Assembly (NCBI GenBank): GCA_039621445.1
Contig: CP154956.1
Coordinates: 64,558,257 to 64,622,256 of the forward strand
Direction: 5' to 3'
DNA: 64,000 nucleotides
Source: Euglena gracilis
Taxonomy: Eukaryota; Euglenida; Euglenophyceae; Euglenales
Of the stretch, positions 1 through 13,611 are shown piece by piece. A program made the translations under genes and the position numbers. The notes under the pieces are model-generated. The model was not told where the DNA came from and did no database searches. It saw nothing but the letters and a program-made list of their open reading frames with translations. Numbering within the stretch: position 1 is the first letter of the stretch; each line of letters opens with the position of its first letter.

Positions 1-268
1 CAACGCCATGGCGGCCATCGCCGGCACCGCGGGCAGCACCGTCGTCAGCACCGCTGCTCGGGCCATCCGCGGCATTGGGTGGGGCCCAGGCCAGCGCTCG
101 CCAAGCCTCCGCCTCCTCAGGCAGCGCCACCACAGTGGGAGGGTGGGGGCAGGCAGGCCAGAGGCATTCCGGGCAGCGCTCGCCTGACGTCGACGGCGGG
201 GGGAGGCCAGAGTACAGGGAGGGTCGCAGCTGCGGGCCGGTCAGGTACGCCTCGGGGGCGGGCCGGCA
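1..268 (-). CDS. exon of unrecognised protein with Cys pair, cut by window edge
   Basis: An AG acceptor (TGGGGCAG) at 269-270 precedes an open frame running to the window edge. It has strong GC3 bias and reads CRPAPEAYLTGPQLRPSLYS, then ERCPECLWPACPHPP, then VVALPEEAEAWRALAWAPP, and then low-complexity Gly/Asp/Ala. The CPEC-x3-ACPH cluster could bind zinc but is too short to assign a family. The other two minus-strand frames have poorer codon use. It continues left of position 1. Confidence 0.5.
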
Positions 269-1126
269 CTGCCCCACGAAACATACAACACGACACACTG
301 ACCCGACGGTTTTTTGTTTCGATGGTCGACGATGTGCCGTCTGGGTTGCGGCGTTACAGGTGGGCCCAAAGCCTTCAGATGCAAAAAAAAAATCAGTTTA
401 CGTGGTCCAGAGCGAACAAAAGAGCCCTAAAAACATGTTTTTTGTAATTTTGGGAAGATCTGATTCTAAAAAATAAAAATGAAATGTACTTTGCTGGCAA
501 GACAAAATATTGATGAAATTTTTGGGGAAAAGGTCCGAAATGTGGAATTTTTCCAATCCATCAGAACTTCAAAACATCGCCAGGGGAAAAAACACAAAAA
601 GCACAATCTTGCCAATGGAAGGGTTGGTGCCGACAATTAGGAACCGCAAGGAAGGTAAAAAAAAGGTTTTTAGGAAGCGCTATTGTGGTTTCATCCAGAT
701 AACCACACCAACCGCAGCAACCAGGCTCCAGGGTCAGAGATGGTCTGGCCAGGGCTGCCGGCAAACCGCACCAGCAGCACGTCACGTGAGTCCCGGCAAC
801 AGGCTGGCCCTCGGTTCTGCCCACTGAGGGGGGTGGTCACTTTTTTGTTTTTACATCAACACCACCTTTTTTTAGGAAAAAAGGCGCACCAAGCAACAGC
901 CTTGATCTTCTCCCCCTGTTCGATTCGACCCCAGGTGGGGCCTGTTTCAACCGGGAGAGCTGGCTTGACCCCCTGAAGGGATCGAGCTGGGGGGGGGGTC
1001 TGAGGCTGGAGGCTGAGGAGGGTTGTTAGCTGGCAAGACCCCCTCCTCCTGGGGGTCGTGAGGTGGGCCCCGCCCCGACCAAACCACAGGGGAGGGGGAT
1101 CACTTTCCACTTTCCAAAACGCGTCA

Positions 1127-1380
1127 CCCACTCCCCTTCCAGGGGGGGGGGTCGGTCATTCTGGCCACTCGGCCAAAAATCATATGATTTTGGTTAAAAT
1201 ACCACAAATCTGGTGCCTTCGGCGCCGGTGGCCATTTTTGTGCGTTTCTGGCAAACCCCACCCCCCCGGGGGGGGGGGTGGGGTCTGGAGCCAAAAAAAC
1301 CGTCAGTGACTCCAAAAAAATCATACAGTCACCCCCTGGGGGTGGGTTGGACACACCCGAAGCAATGGCATGGCCCCGAC
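1127..1380. repeat. dispersed repeat bounded by GGTCGGTCATTCT and GCAATGGCATGG
   Basis: Starts with a C/G-run then GGTCGGTCATTCTGGCCACT and ends AGTCACCCCCTGGGGG ... AGCAATGGCATGGCC. The same ends frame 6037-6460. Related ends occur at 3230-3430, 7395-7470 and 46485-46575. Confidence 0.55.
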
Positions 1381-1484
1381 TGAACCGACACCACCTTCCC
1401 CATTCCCCATCTCCCGTCACGTGACCACCCCATAGCGAAAAAAAAAGCACGTCGTTCCCATCCGGCCCCCCAGCCCCGGCCCCG

Positions 1485-1650
1485 ACCCAGCCTGCCCGCA
1501 GCACCAGCACGTGGAAGCGAGGCCCCCCACGCTGGGCCACGGCGTGGGTGAAGCCCCCGCCCTCGGAGCCCCCGCCGAGGCCGTCCGCGGAGAGCAGTTG
1601 GTGCGCCGCCAGCACCGCCGGCCCCGGGGCGCCGGCCATGGGGGACGGCT
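1485..1650 (-). CDS. probable internal exon, unrecognised
   Basis: A GC3-rich open frame reads MAGAPGPAVLAAHQLLSAD, a Gly-rich stretch, then FTHAVAQRGGPRFHVLVLRA. Codon third positions are almost all G or C only in this frame. Acceptor and donor are not fixed; a CTGAG acceptor upstream and GTG donors downstream are possible. Probably the same transcription unit as the exon at 1-268. Confidence 0.45.
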
Positions 1651-4583
1651 CAGCGGTGGCCGGGCCCGCCGGAGGCGGGGGTGGGGCAGGGGCAGGGACG
1701 GGGAGCGGCGGGGGCGGCGCAGGGCCGGCCCATCGCTGGGTCGAGAGGGGGGGGACTGCGGCAGGGGATGCAGACCGGGGTGGGGAATCCATTGGGCCGT
1801 GCCATGTGATGCGATAATGATGATCGTGAGCCGCACAAATGGGGTGATTTCCGGGAATCGCAAATGATAATTGCAAGCCATCCTGAATGATCAATGGCCA
1901 CCATTCATATCACCAGCAGCTGCGGTACACTTACCCCCCCCCCAATCCCTGAGGTCGCTCTTTCCTTGAGAAGTTGTTGCCTGGGCTTGTGCCCAAGCGA
2001 CAGCTTCCGAGTGCAAATGTCACAAGATCTGTGCGTTGTAGGTTTGTGAACACAAGCATGAATAGGCACAAACCACCTTCAATAATCACAAATGTGTATG
2101 AAGGGTCGTCAGCACCGATTTGTGGAATCCTGATTAGTGCCGACCCTCCTGGATCAAAACTCTAATGACGACATCTCATAACTTGAGCTGTAGAAGATGT
2201 GGCGCCTCACGCTGCCTCTCCCTCAGACCTCCATTTCTTACAGTGTGGCGCAATTGATCCCCCCGCCCTCTCCGGCCGATCGGCAAGTTCCGGGTTCACA
2301 AAGTTGCACATAGTGATCAATTTTGCATTGCCCTGGGCTTTTTAGGCCCTTTTGCACTGTGTACCTCATCAAAATGGTTCAAATGGATGGGAAACCCTGC
2401 ACTCACAAATGCCCCCCCCCCCAATGTTAGGCCTCTTGGAACCAACCTTGGGGAGGGGGAGGGCCGGCAGATGGGGGGACCAAGGTTGCTTGTCAAGGGC
2501 GAAGGCCAACTTTGGGGGGTCTCTATGCAAGGAGGAGGGGCAATGGGCAAGTGTGCAATGGCGCTGGGGGGGGGGGGCAGTACTCGGGGTGCCCGCCCAA
2601 CCTCTAGGGCCGACGCACTTTTGGGGGTGATGCCAACCAAGTTTTCCATGGCGGTTTGTGCCACAAAATAGGCAATTTGGGGCCACCTCCAGGATGAGTC
2701 CCTGCCCTGTGGGCAACCACTTTCAAAATCATAAGTGACACACAAATAGATGGTCACGCGTTCATGGCTCAACGTCCAGATTGACCTCTCGCGTGACCAG
2801 CTCATAGGTCGTGGACTTATGCTTTTTGGTGGATTAATTGAGTGGAAGTCGAGAAACATCGGTGTTCTCCAGGAAAACATATGTGCACCGTTTCATTTTT
2901 CAACATTTGCCATTTTCTCGATGCTTTCTTCAGACAACTGGTGCACAAAGAAGCAGAGGTTCCCTTGGCCTGAGTAGTAGTAGTAGCGTGGTGGCGGTAT
3001 CAATGATTGGAGGGTGGCTTCTGCCAGGGGAGAAAAGGAGGGAGGACTCAGCGGTTGCTTGGGGCTGTTGGAGAGAGAAGGCTTTCTTTTGATTTTGAGG
3101 TCGCCCGCCACTCGCTCCCGGGGACACTTTGGGACAAAAATTGAAAATCGAAATAAATACACAAAGGAGATGCACACGTCCTCCTTCTGAAAGCCAGTCA
3201 GTTACTTTTTCTGGAAAGGCAGTTAATCACTACTGGGGGGGGTCGGCCAACTTTGGTTCGAAGGGAAAATTGACCATAAATATGAACAAATTTTTTTTGC
3301 GCCGGGGGGGGGGTTGGCCAAAACTCCTGTGAAAACCAGTCATTCACCCCTCCCCTGAGAGGGGGTGGTTGGCCAGTGACCAAATGACTGTCTGCACGAA
3401 ACTCGCCCGAAGCAATTGCATGGTCAGCACAGGGGATGGGTTCGTGTCGGTCAGTGCACAATATGGGGGAGGGGAGCAGAGGGCTACGAGGGCACCTGGA
3501 GAGCAGTGCTGAAGGCGAAGGGGAACTGAACGGCGCTCAGGCAGAATGGGGGGAGGGGCGCGTGAGGCGCTGCTGCCTCCTGGGGTGGCTGGGGGGGGGG
3601 GGAAGAGAAGGAAAAAGCAGGCGGCATATGGGGGGAGGGCGGGCGGGAAGAAGGAATCGACAAAGCAGAGGGGCAAAGGGTCTACATCCCAGGGAGGCTG
3701 GGTGCCTTGCAATGGGCAACAGGGAACACAGGGGGGGGGGTCGGATATGGCGCAGCGAAGGGCTGGCGTGCGTGCCCAAGCTGGAGGCACGTGGAGAGGG
3801 GTGAGGGGGCCCACGGCTCAGGCTCAGGCTGCGATGGCCCCCACCAATACGGAGGCTTCGCAGCCATGCGCACCGTCCGTGCCCGGTGAGGAGCCCCACG
3901 CACCAGATATCCCACGCACTGCCCACCGGATCCCTCTCCACCTCAATGACAACACAACGGTCCAACATACGAGAAATGCATCGTGTGAACACCATTCCAC
4001 TCCTGTTGAAAGCCCCCCCCCCCATAGCGTTGCATAACAACCCCTGAGCGGTCCAGCTCAAAGGTGGGGAAATGTAAGCTTCGGGCCCCTGTGCTAAAAG
4101 CACCGGGGGGGGGGGTATAGCACTACCCCCCCCTTCCTGTGAACTGGTCCAAAACCACTCCAATTCATTGTCCAACTTATAATTCAACTCTCGGAAGGTG
4201 AGCCCGAAAATTTGACCTAAAACGCCGCCCCCGGAAATACAGGAAGGCCTGGTGGAGGAGGAGTCGACCCCCCACCCACCACCCATAGGGTTTCGGGGAT
4301 TCCCATACAGCCCTGGCGGGGGGGGGGGGGGGCAGGGCACTTTCGACCCCCCAGGGGGATCGGGGTTTGAGTGAGTCCACCCTTGTCACAAGAAGGGGCC
4401 CCCGAATATGCCTAACTTCACGACCATCGTGAGGAACGTCCAGCATTCTTGGGTTCTTTCCACACAACAAACAGCGAGTACCCCTTTTCATGGCACCTGC
4501 TGTCATTGTTGGCACATTTTGTCGCGCGCTGCATCACTTTTCTGGGGGGCCCATCGTGGCCTGGGGAGGGACGGGGTAGCGAC
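1651..4583. other. intron or spacer without firmly supported exons
   Basis: Mostly low-complexity G/C-run and repeat-derived sequence. One weak minus-strand segment at 3850-3965 (VERDPVGSAWDIWCVGLL) has an AG acceptor but no firm donor or family. Confidence 0.45.
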
Positions 4584-4691
4584 GGCCCACGGCATGGCGG
4601 GCGTCGGCGGCCCCCCGACGACGTGGGGGACGCAGGCGACCCAGCGGTGCCTGCAGCCACTGCGCCCTGGCACGGGGCACGGCGGCGTGTC
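4584..4691 (-). CDS. probable internal exon, unrecognised (36 codons)
   Basis: Acceptor GTCCACCAG is followed by exactly 36 codons reading DTPPCPVPGRSGCRHRW then VACVPHVVGGPPTPAMPWA. The exon ends at a possible donor, GTCGCTACC. Phase is 0 at both ends and GC3 is very high. No family recognised. Confidence 0.45.
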
Positions 4692-4796
4692 CTGGTGGAC
4701 GGGGTCAGCGACAGGTTTGGGGGGGGGGGGGAGGGGACGCGGCAGGCGGACAGCCCACATACCCCACCCCCCGAACGACAACTGTCCATCCCTCCG

Positions 4797-4870
4797 TTCA
4801 CCCATCCATCCACCCACCCACCCATCCATCCATCCATCCATCCATCCACACATACACACACACACACATA
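4797..4870. repeat. (CATC)n / (CA)n microsatellite
   Basis: Tandem CATC and CCAC units followed by CACACA. Confidence 0.95.
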
Positions 4871-6036
4871 CATAAATGCGTACGTAAATACAGACATTCA
4901 TACATACATTTGTAGACACAAACACAATTTATGGCATTATTTTGCATTGTATTGCCCCAGTCACAATTAAAATACCATGTGGGCCATCCCCGACCCGCCT
5001 CGTGCCATACACCGCCCAACCGCCATTCAAACGTTGGCCTCAGCCCCGGCCTCCTGGCCCAGTGGGGTGGGACGGCCTGCCTGGTGGGGCTTGGGAGGGG
5101 GGACGGGGTAGCCTGGAGACCAACTAGCGTCGCCACACAGCGGCGATGGGATGGATGCAATGGGAGGCGCAAGGCATCGGGGTGGCAGCAGGGGGCAGAA
5201 TCATTTCATTGTGCCCTCGCCCCCTATCCCTGCCCATTTTAAGCAGACCCCTCTTGGGATATTGGTCAAACATGCACCAGGAGGGTTCATTTTAATTCAA
5301 AACAACCCCCAGGGGTTGTTTTGACGATCAACCCCCCCCCCCGGAAGCTGAAGACGAAGCGCAGGTTGTCTTGTAAAAGTTTTTCAGAAACCAGATCAAT
5401 CTTTTTTTGGCGAGAAAGCATGTATTGCTTGAAGTTTCAAAAAAGTTCCAAATGAGAAATGATTGACTACATGGAATTCCATTCAATGCCACCCCTTCCT
5501 TGCCCTGGAAAGTCCTTTACCCCAGATTTCTTGGGAGCGCCTGTTAGTTACCCCCCGGCTGGTGGCTGAGAGAAGAGGACGGGCAGTGCCCCCCTGGCAG
5601 CCTCTGGCTGATCAGCGGCCAAGGGCCATATGGCGGGTCAGGCCGTTGCAAAAGGGGGGAGGGGGCTGCCCGTATATCTCTGGGAGGCGGCGGCCGCGGA
5701 GGCTGCCCCGCAGGGACACGTTAGCGTTGGGGCAGGGGTCGGGGCGGGGAGGCCTGCCTTCCTTACCGGCCGGCAGTCCGCTGGGCTCGGGGGGAAAAGG
5801 AGCGGTGCCAGAGAGAGGAACCGTGAGGGAAGCTCAGCACACCGACCTTCACCTGCAACTCACCAACCCCCACGCCCCCCACCCCACGGCAGGGCTCCCC
5901 CACGGGGGGGGGGGGGTCAGAGAGGGGCTTGCGGCACAGCGCCGCGTTGAAGAAGGCGGGGCCCAGCACAGACCATTGCCTTCCTTCCCCCCCGGAAGGA
6001 TCATTTTCTACTTTTAAAAAACCAGTTAGCCACTTC

Positions 6037-6460
6037 CCATCCCCAGGGGGGGGGGGGGGTCGGTCATTCTAGCCACTCAGACAAAAATGCGAAAAAATCG
6101 ATTTTTCTTTACCCCAAATTTGTCCTGGCCTTTTCCGACCCATTTTCGCCATTTTTGACTCTTTTTCGGCCCATTTTTTGCACCCCGAAAGGTAAAAATC
6201 CGCGACCATCCAGTCGCCCAAAGGGCGGCTGGAAATAAATAAAGCAACAAATAAAGCCAAATAAATAAAGCTCGTTGAGGGGGGGGGGGGGGGGGGTCCT
6301 GGGCTGGAAAAAAGGCTGCTGGCTGGCTGGACCCCCTATGGGTCAAATCTTCTTAAGCTACGCCCTGGTCTGGAGCCAAAAACCAATCACTCCGAAAAAA
6401 CCAGTCAATCACCCCCCCCAGGGGGCAGACACATTTTAAGCAATGGTTTGGCCCTGGCAA
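6037..6460. repeat. dispersed repeat, second copy; holds a segment also at 43240-43400
   Basis: Same terminal motifs as 1127-1380. The interior 6085-6235 (ACCCCAAATTTG, GACCCATTTTCGCC, GGCCCATTTTTTG) is repeated at 43246-43400. Confidence 0.6.
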
Positions 6461-6754
6461 TGATATGCCTGGACTGGGGCCTGGAGGGCCAGAGGAGAAG
6501 GCGGAGGCATCCGCCGGCCGGAGGCAGGCCTGGGCTCAAGGCGGTGGGGGGGGGGTGGACACCCTAACCGTGTCGTGCGCGGTAACGGATTGGCCCCTCC
6601 CAGATGCTCATCCTCGAAAAAAAAAGCCGGGAGTGGTAATGGATGATGTGACGCTGCATGGATGTAGCAGCGTGTGCGTTGGCGTTGCGTGTTGTGAGTT
6701 GCACACTGCACAATGCACACTCACATCCCCACCCCCACCCTCCTTTCCACACAA

Positions 6755-6989
<235 letters not shown>

Positions 6990-8174
6990 AGCCAAAAACC
7001 TTCCAAAAATTTACAAAGCCTAAATTTCTTTGCCCAAGATACCGGAAAAATCTGAAGGAAAGAAGGCATAGAACCCTTAAGAAAAGAAGGCATTTTCTCC
7101 ACCTAACCGGACTGCAACAAGTTCTGCCGGAAAGGATATAAGAAATATTTCGCCTCCTTGAGAGAACCATTATGCACTATTTCATGAGCACGAAAACTGC
7201 TTTCAAAATCTTTAATACTTGAAGAAATTTCTGTCTCAAAAAAAACTGTGTATTTTAAAACCCACAAGACGCTTTTCGATTGCTTTTTTGGTTCATAAAA
7301 TGCTCTTTGGGAGGAACTGAAGGGGGTAATAAAATTTGATGCTTTCAGTTTGAAGCAGAACCCACCCCGAATTCTGAATAAAACCACGCCAAAAACCACT
7401 CAGTCACTCTGAATAAGCAGTCCCCCCACCGGGGGGGGGGTCGGCCAGTGACTAAGTTATTGTATGAGCTGGACCCGGTGGGCACCAAAAAAAAGACCCC
7501 CCAAAGCCCAAAGCCAGCCGGGTTGGCATTTTTCAGCCAAAATTTGGAGGTGAAAACCGCTCAAAAAGCCATTTTTGACCCTTTTTTGGTCCAGCCTGGC
7601 TTCGCAGGGATGGCCCGAATTTTATTTCTGCGGACCCTCGGGTAGGGGGGCTCCGCAGCCTGGCTGGGAGGTGCTGGCTGGAGAGAGAAAAAAGTGCTGG
7701 CTGGCTGGACCCCCCCAAGGGGTAGGATGGGGTTCGACTCAAGAAAACCGCTGTGTTGGACATCCTTAAGGCCAAAAGTGAAGAGTGTATCAGAGCAAAC
7801 CCTGCCGACCCCACCCCAGGGGGCATATGTCCCCAAGCTCCGAGACCCGGGGGAATGGAAGACTGTGACACGGCTCCTGGACAAATGTATACCTTGTCTC
7901 CTTGTCTGGGTGGTCTTTGGAGGGAAGCAAAGGCATGGCACAAGAAGAAGCCCAGAGGGAAGTGGATGGGGGGAGGGGTGAGCAAGGGTTGGCAGTGGCG
8001 GGGGTGGAAAGGGTCCGTGCAAATCCAGTGACCAGTTGTAGGGGTATGGGGCTTTCTCCCACAAATGTATTCCCCGAAAATGTGGGCTCAGATAGCGCTC
8101 TGAAATCCTAACGCAAGCGCTGTGTAGCGTGGCCATGGCGTCTGACTGCTATCGGACCATCAACATGGACATAA

Positions 8175-8175
<1 letters not shown>

Positions 8176-8246
<71 letters not shown>

Positions 8247-8328
8247 AAAAAAAAAACAAAAAAAAAAAGACAAATAAAAAAAAAAAAGAAAAACAAAAAC
8301 AAAAAAAAAAAAAAAAAACAAAAAAGCA
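8176..8328. repeat. poly-A tract, about 150 nt
   Basis: Nearly pure A with scattered T, C and G. Could be a retroposed tail; no element body recognised upstream. Confidence 0.95.
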
Positions 8329-9642
8329 CATCTCTCAATCGCGAACCCGATGCTCACGAGGTGGGAACACAGGTCCAACATGAAAAAAGTACTGGGCTGG
8401 GAGTGAAAGTAGCCTGGGCCATTTCTAGCAGAAACCCAAAGAGGGATGTGTCTCCAGACCTCCTGCATTGGGTGTGTGGTCCAAAAACCTTGCTTCTGTG
8501 GCACCAAGGAGGGCCGGAGGAATGAGAGGAATGGGGCGTCCCTTCCTTTCCGCCCCCGCATCAACAACCGTTCACGTGCGTACAAATGCGGCGGCACCTC
8601 TGAGGGCCCATATGTACACTTCGAGGCCCAGGGCGCTCGAAACAATCAACAGCGACGTGCCCACCACCTCCAAGGGAGACGTTATGCAGTGTTAGGGGTC
8701 CGCAGGACGGGCTTTTACAACCATTCTTTAGCTGCCTGGGGGGAGTCCAGGTGACGATGAAGGGGCGCCTCCACCCATGCAAGTACCCCACCCCTCGATC
8801 AACGAAAGTTCGAAAATGCCTGCTGGGTGGAGGACACCAACCTCACTTGCAGGTTCGCGCAGCTTTATTTTCGCCAGAGCTCGGGATTAATAACCCCCCG
8901 GATCCACCTGTTGGGTTCAATCAGGACCCACAAAAGTCGAAGCTGAAAAAATACACAAACAAACAAGTCATATCTCTGCTCAGATCCACATATTCTTAAA
9001 GACCTGGGGGTGTTTGCACCCACCCACTCGCTGGGGGGGGGGGGCTCGAAAGAACCACTTTCTGGGAACAATGTTGGTGGGGTACCAAGTGGGCACCTTG
9101 AGAGTGGGACCCCACTCACCCACCTCCCCTCCAGGTCTATAAAAAATCCCGGAACAGATTTTAAGATTCAAAGTTTGGGCTTCATAGCCCAATCTCAACT
9201 CAGTTGCGCCAGGCATTTGGCCCCCCCCAAAAAAGAAAAAATGATTTTGAAAAATCAAAAAAAAACGTGGTTTATTTGCTTGCTTCCCCTTTTTTTTAAA
9301 AAAGTGCTCTGCCATCGAGCTATTACCCCCCTTTGGAAACAGGTCTGGGTGGGGGGGGGCTGGGGTGGGATACAACAAAAATGTTCATCTCGTCTCTCAC
9401 CTCCTCCCCAAATGATCTCATGGTCCACGGTGCTTCTCGGCCAATACTGCGGCCCCTGCAATTTTTCATTTACTCTGTCAGGCGTTGAGGTCAAGGCAAA
9501 AGCAAGGCTAGAGGGAAGGGGCAGGGTCAAGTCGGGGCAGGTGGGGCAGGGTGATGTGGCAGCCGGCAGACGCGGCACAGTTGGGTTAGAACGGCTTCGT
9601 GCTGGGTTGGGTGGGGAGGGGAGGGGGAGGGAGTCAGCTCAC

Positions 9643-9755
9643 GACACAGCCCCGGAGGGCGAGGGGCTCCGGACGGCGGCCCGGCTTCATGCAGTCGCCC
9701 CAACAGCTGCAGCCGCAGCCCACCACCTCCACGCCGTCCCCAACGGGCCACGCTG
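9643..9755 (-). CDS. probable internal exon, Cys-rich, unrecognised
   Basis: Acceptor TTTCTAAG and donor GTGAGC bound a 113-nt open segment. It reads AWPVGDGVEVVGCGCSCW then GDCMKPGRRPEPLALRGCV. The high GC3 and the good donor support it. No family recognised. Confidence 0.45.
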
Positions 9756-10439
9756 CTTAGAAACCCACGGGCAACGATGGCATTCACCTCGTGGACGCAA
9801 TTTGGACAATGGGCCCCCTCTCTGGCAGGGGGGGGGGGGATGAACTAAACCGGACCCCAAAATAGCATCGGCAGGCGACCAAGCTCAGTTCGGTATTCAC
9901 ACTTGTCGCCCAGGAATGAGTTCTGCCCACCCTTACAGAGTGATTCCTGAAGGACAGACATATTCATTGCTGTCGAGGGTGCCAAGATGTGAAAAGGCTG
10001 GGGGATACGCCTTTCAGCTCCAATTCTGTGTCTCGAGGTCAGATTTCTCTTCACTATTTGTTAAATGGGGGGGGGTTGTTTTGTTGCATTTTTGAATTTC
10101 CAGGTGTGCTTACCGGAGAGGCAGAGGGGGGGGTAACATGGAAAGTGCATATTTTTGCACATATTTTGCATTTAGCAAATATTTCACTTTTTTTTTAAAG
10201 CCAAAATCTAGCTCACATTTGGCGCATATTTCGAGGGTTTCAGGATACTCCTGCCACATATTTTGCCCAATCCCTTAAATTTCCGCATACTGAAAATGAC
10301 CAAAAATAGCCCGGTTTCTGGTAAAAACTGCCTGCATATTTTCTGCATATTTTTAGCCTATATTTCGCAGGTTTAGCTTATTCGAGGGCACATGGCTCGT
10401 GCCCGTCGCTCGGTGTCTTCCCGCCTGTACCCCATCCCC

Positions 10440-10686
10440 ACAGACACGTGCCCTGAGGCCAGCGGAGCCTGGCCACGGGCGGGTACGACGGGGATCGCCG
10501 CCGGGTCCCCGGGGCCGGGCTCGGTGCTCTGCCGGGAGTCCAGCGCGCCGATCTCCTCCGCCCACCGCGCCTGCACCAGCGCCCGGGGCACGAAGCCCGG
10601 GGCCGGCTCCAGGGCGGGCACCGGGTGCCGCCGCCACTGCGCCGCGCTGTTGGGCCGCTGCGTGACCGCTGGCCCCACGCCCCGGC
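10440..10686 (-). CDS. probable exon, unrecognised
   Basis: After acceptor GAGGCCAG the frame reads RGVGPAVTQRPNSAAQWRR, then HPVPALEPAPGFVPRALVQA, then RWAEEIGALDSRQSTEP. It has clear GC3 bias over about 80 codons. The frame stays open to TAA near 10373, so this could be a terminal exon; the real 3' limit is not fixed. Confidence 0.5.
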
Positions 10687-11189
10687 CTGGCCTCAACACC
10701 GATCCCCCCGCCCCGGCCCAGCCCCACCGCCAAGCACACACGGAGGACGGCGGGGGGGGTAGGTGGCGGCCGAGGAAAGAAACGGCAATTGTTGCCCCGA
10801 AGACTCCCCCACTGTCTTTGCACTCTTTGACAGATTCTTGATGTGGAATTATTCTTTTGGGAATATATTTGGCGGGGGGAACGTTGGTGCCCCCCTCCCC
10901 CGGGATGCCGCAACCTCCCCCAACTGTGCACCTGGTTTGTTAAAATAATAGACGCAGGTTTGGATTCTTAGGCACAAAATTAGGCCTAACTGTTTGGATC
11001 CAGGGATGGGGCTCAAATTTAGGCCTAAAATTCTTTATCCCACCTTGTTCCGTTAAATAACCATTCCCCAGTGGGCCTGGGTGAAAAACCGACGCCACAC
11101 CCTGACACCCTTGGAGGGGCGCCGATCCCTTCCACATGCAACACGTTCAACCCATGCCTTCTGTCTTGATGGACAGGGGAAAGGATTAA

Positions 11190-12619
11190 ATGAGAGGGGG
11201 GGGGGAAGGGGAGGGTGGCATGGACCCTGGTCCAGGAGGGGGTGGGGCACTTCCCCTCCTCTAACCGGCACACCCTACCCGGTCGTCCTGACCTTGGGTG
11301 CTTGTTTTAGAGAAAAAAAGGCTTGCAGTTTTTTCACCAAAAAAAACATAAAAGGCAACGGTGATTCTTTCAAAAAAAATCAGAAAAATCATACACCAAA
11401 AGGAAGTGCGGTAAAGTGGTGTGAGCGATAGTGGTGTGAGTGATTTGAACCATTGCATGCACCCCCCCTTGGGTAAAAAAAAAACCGGCACAAAGCGCCA
11501 GAAAAAATTTGAGGGGTTTCAAAAAAGTGCCCAAAATTTCTTTTCAGGTGATTCTTTTCTCCAAATTGACAAAAACAGATGTTAAAAAGCGCCGGGGAAG
11601 GAAAATTCTGGTTGAATGGGGTTCCCCTAGCCCGGGGGGAGAGGGGGGGTGGGGTGGTCTGGACCTCCCTTCCCTCTCCCCTGTGCAAAAACCAACGCTC
11701 ACTTTATACCCTGGGGTAAGAAAAGCAATTCCAAAAACATTTTTTTTCCGAATGTGCAACAGAGATTTTGGAAGTTCTGGAAAATGCAAAAGAGATCATG
11801 CGTCTGAGAAATCGGTGAGGATCAAAGCATCAGGACATTCTGTTCATGGTGCGATGCAAATAAAAGTCGGAGAAAACGCCAGCATAACATGAGAATCGCA
11901 GCAATTTGCCGTGCCACTTCGAATTTTGGCACCGAATTCCGCCCCGTGGCATTCATCGCACAGGCCCGAACGAACGATGCTTTCCCCTTTCCGTTGGGCA
12001 GACGGGGGCGTGGCCGGGTGGAACTGGTGCGTCGGGCGGCCCCACGCCACGGCGTCCTCGAGGGGGACGTGCTCCAGCAGCCACGCCACGCTGCAGTACG
12101 GCGGCGTCCCGGCCGGCACCCCTCGGCCCCCACCCCCGCCTCCCTAACCGCTCGGAAGAGCGTTGTTGTTGTTGTTGGGGGGGGGCAGCCGGTCTGTCTT
12201 GACTCAAGGTTGTGCCACAAACCCGCACGCGACACACTGGGGGGGGGGGGTTATGATGCAACGAGACACCTCAAAATGTGCAATGCAAAAAACAAAAAAA
12301 ATGAAGGTTTTGTGTAAATTCCTTTTGGGGCGGTTGCACACTTTTCTGCTGGAGAGGACTGGGAAAATGATCACCTCCTCCGGGGGAAAATTTGACTGCC
12401 CTTTTGGGCAAAAATGATTGGCAAATGCCCAAAACCAGATACCCCAGGGTACTGCTCCAGGCCCTCCTGGCAGGTGGGGGAGGGTGGCACAGACTCTGGT
12501 CCAGGAGGGTGGGGCACTCCCCCTCCTCTCACCTGCACACCCACCTGTGAACCCTGGGTGCATTTTTTGGAAAACAGGTTTGCACTTTCTTCACCAAAAA
12601 AACATAAGAGGTAATGATT

Positions 12620-12656
<37 letters not shown>

Positions 12657-12700
12657 TATGAGTGATAATGGTGTGGGTGATACACCCCCCCAAAATAATT
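11190..12700. repeat. two diverged direct copies of a CTGGTCCAGGAGGG repeat
   Basis: 11200-11480 and 12470-12690 share CTGGTCCAGGAGGG, CCCTCCTCT, TTCACCAAAAAA, AACATAA and TGAGTGATA...TGGTGTG, in order. Copy 2 has a poly-A run at 12624-12653. The exon at 12010-12118 lies between them. Confidence 0.6.
12010..12118 (-). CDS. probable exon, unrecognised
   Basis: GC3-rich frame reading GVPAGTPPYCSVAWLLEHVP then LEDAVAWGRPTHQFHP. Splice sites are not resolved and coding may extend left to about 11970. The GTPPY string resembles a kinase activation-loop motif, but what follows does not fit a kinase, so no family is given. Confidence 0.45.
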
Positions 12701-13611
12701 GAAAAACACACACAACATTTGCCCCCTGTTTCAGGTGCATGTGCCCACGAAATCTGTTTTGAAAAGAATAAACAAAAAATGTGCAACCGTTGAAAAGCAA
12801 AAACAAACAAAAGAGCTGTACAAATTGTCAATTCTGATTGAAACCCCTTCAAAAAAAGCTCTCAATTAAAAGGAAATAGAAAAGGAAGAAAATATAAAAA
12901 GTTTAGAAACATGGGCGAACCCCACAAAAACGCGATGCATGCATAAACCAGACCCCCCCCCATGCCTTCCGAGAGGCGGGCTTGAGTGAGTCAGCACTGC
13001 TGCGGAAGTAGCCGAGCTGGCATCGCCGTTGCTACCATAACCAGAAGGAGGTGCCTCCACCCCTGGAATAATCCATGGCTGTCTGTGTGTTTCATCTGAA
13101 AGCACACGAAAGGGGAATGACAACTCATGCGGCTCGTGCAAAACACCTCAAAAAAAAAAGAATTGAAAAAATGAAATGAAACAAAACTGTTGTGTGTTTT
13201 TCACAAATAATGCCACAGCAAAAATCAGAGGATGATGTTTTTACGCATGGCTCAGTGGCCCTGTCCATCGGCCTCAAAATGCACGAGCACGATTTGGGGT
13301 CAAAGCGACTCGGGGGGAGAGGGTAACCATTGGGTTACACCAGGCAGGAGGAGGATCCCCGGGAGGGGGCCCTAAAAGGCACATCCCTGAGTGTGCTTGG
13401 CTTATGGAGCCCAAAGCATGTTTAACAGGGTGAGGGAATTTGCAAACGTTGGCGCCGCTCAGGCCGGATTTTGACCATTTGGGAAAGGCATTTCCAGACC
13501 ATCGCCGTTTTGGCGCCCACGCGCAACTGTTTAGAGAACAAGACACGCGAGAGCAAACGCCACCCCACATTCACATCAACCATGCAACGTCCGAGCCGGG
13601 GGGGGGGGCAC

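Noticed and set aside
3850-3965. AWDIWCVGLL read as kinase subdomain IX
   Set aside because: Only a few residues match, codon bias is weak, and neighbouring exons show no kinase motifs.
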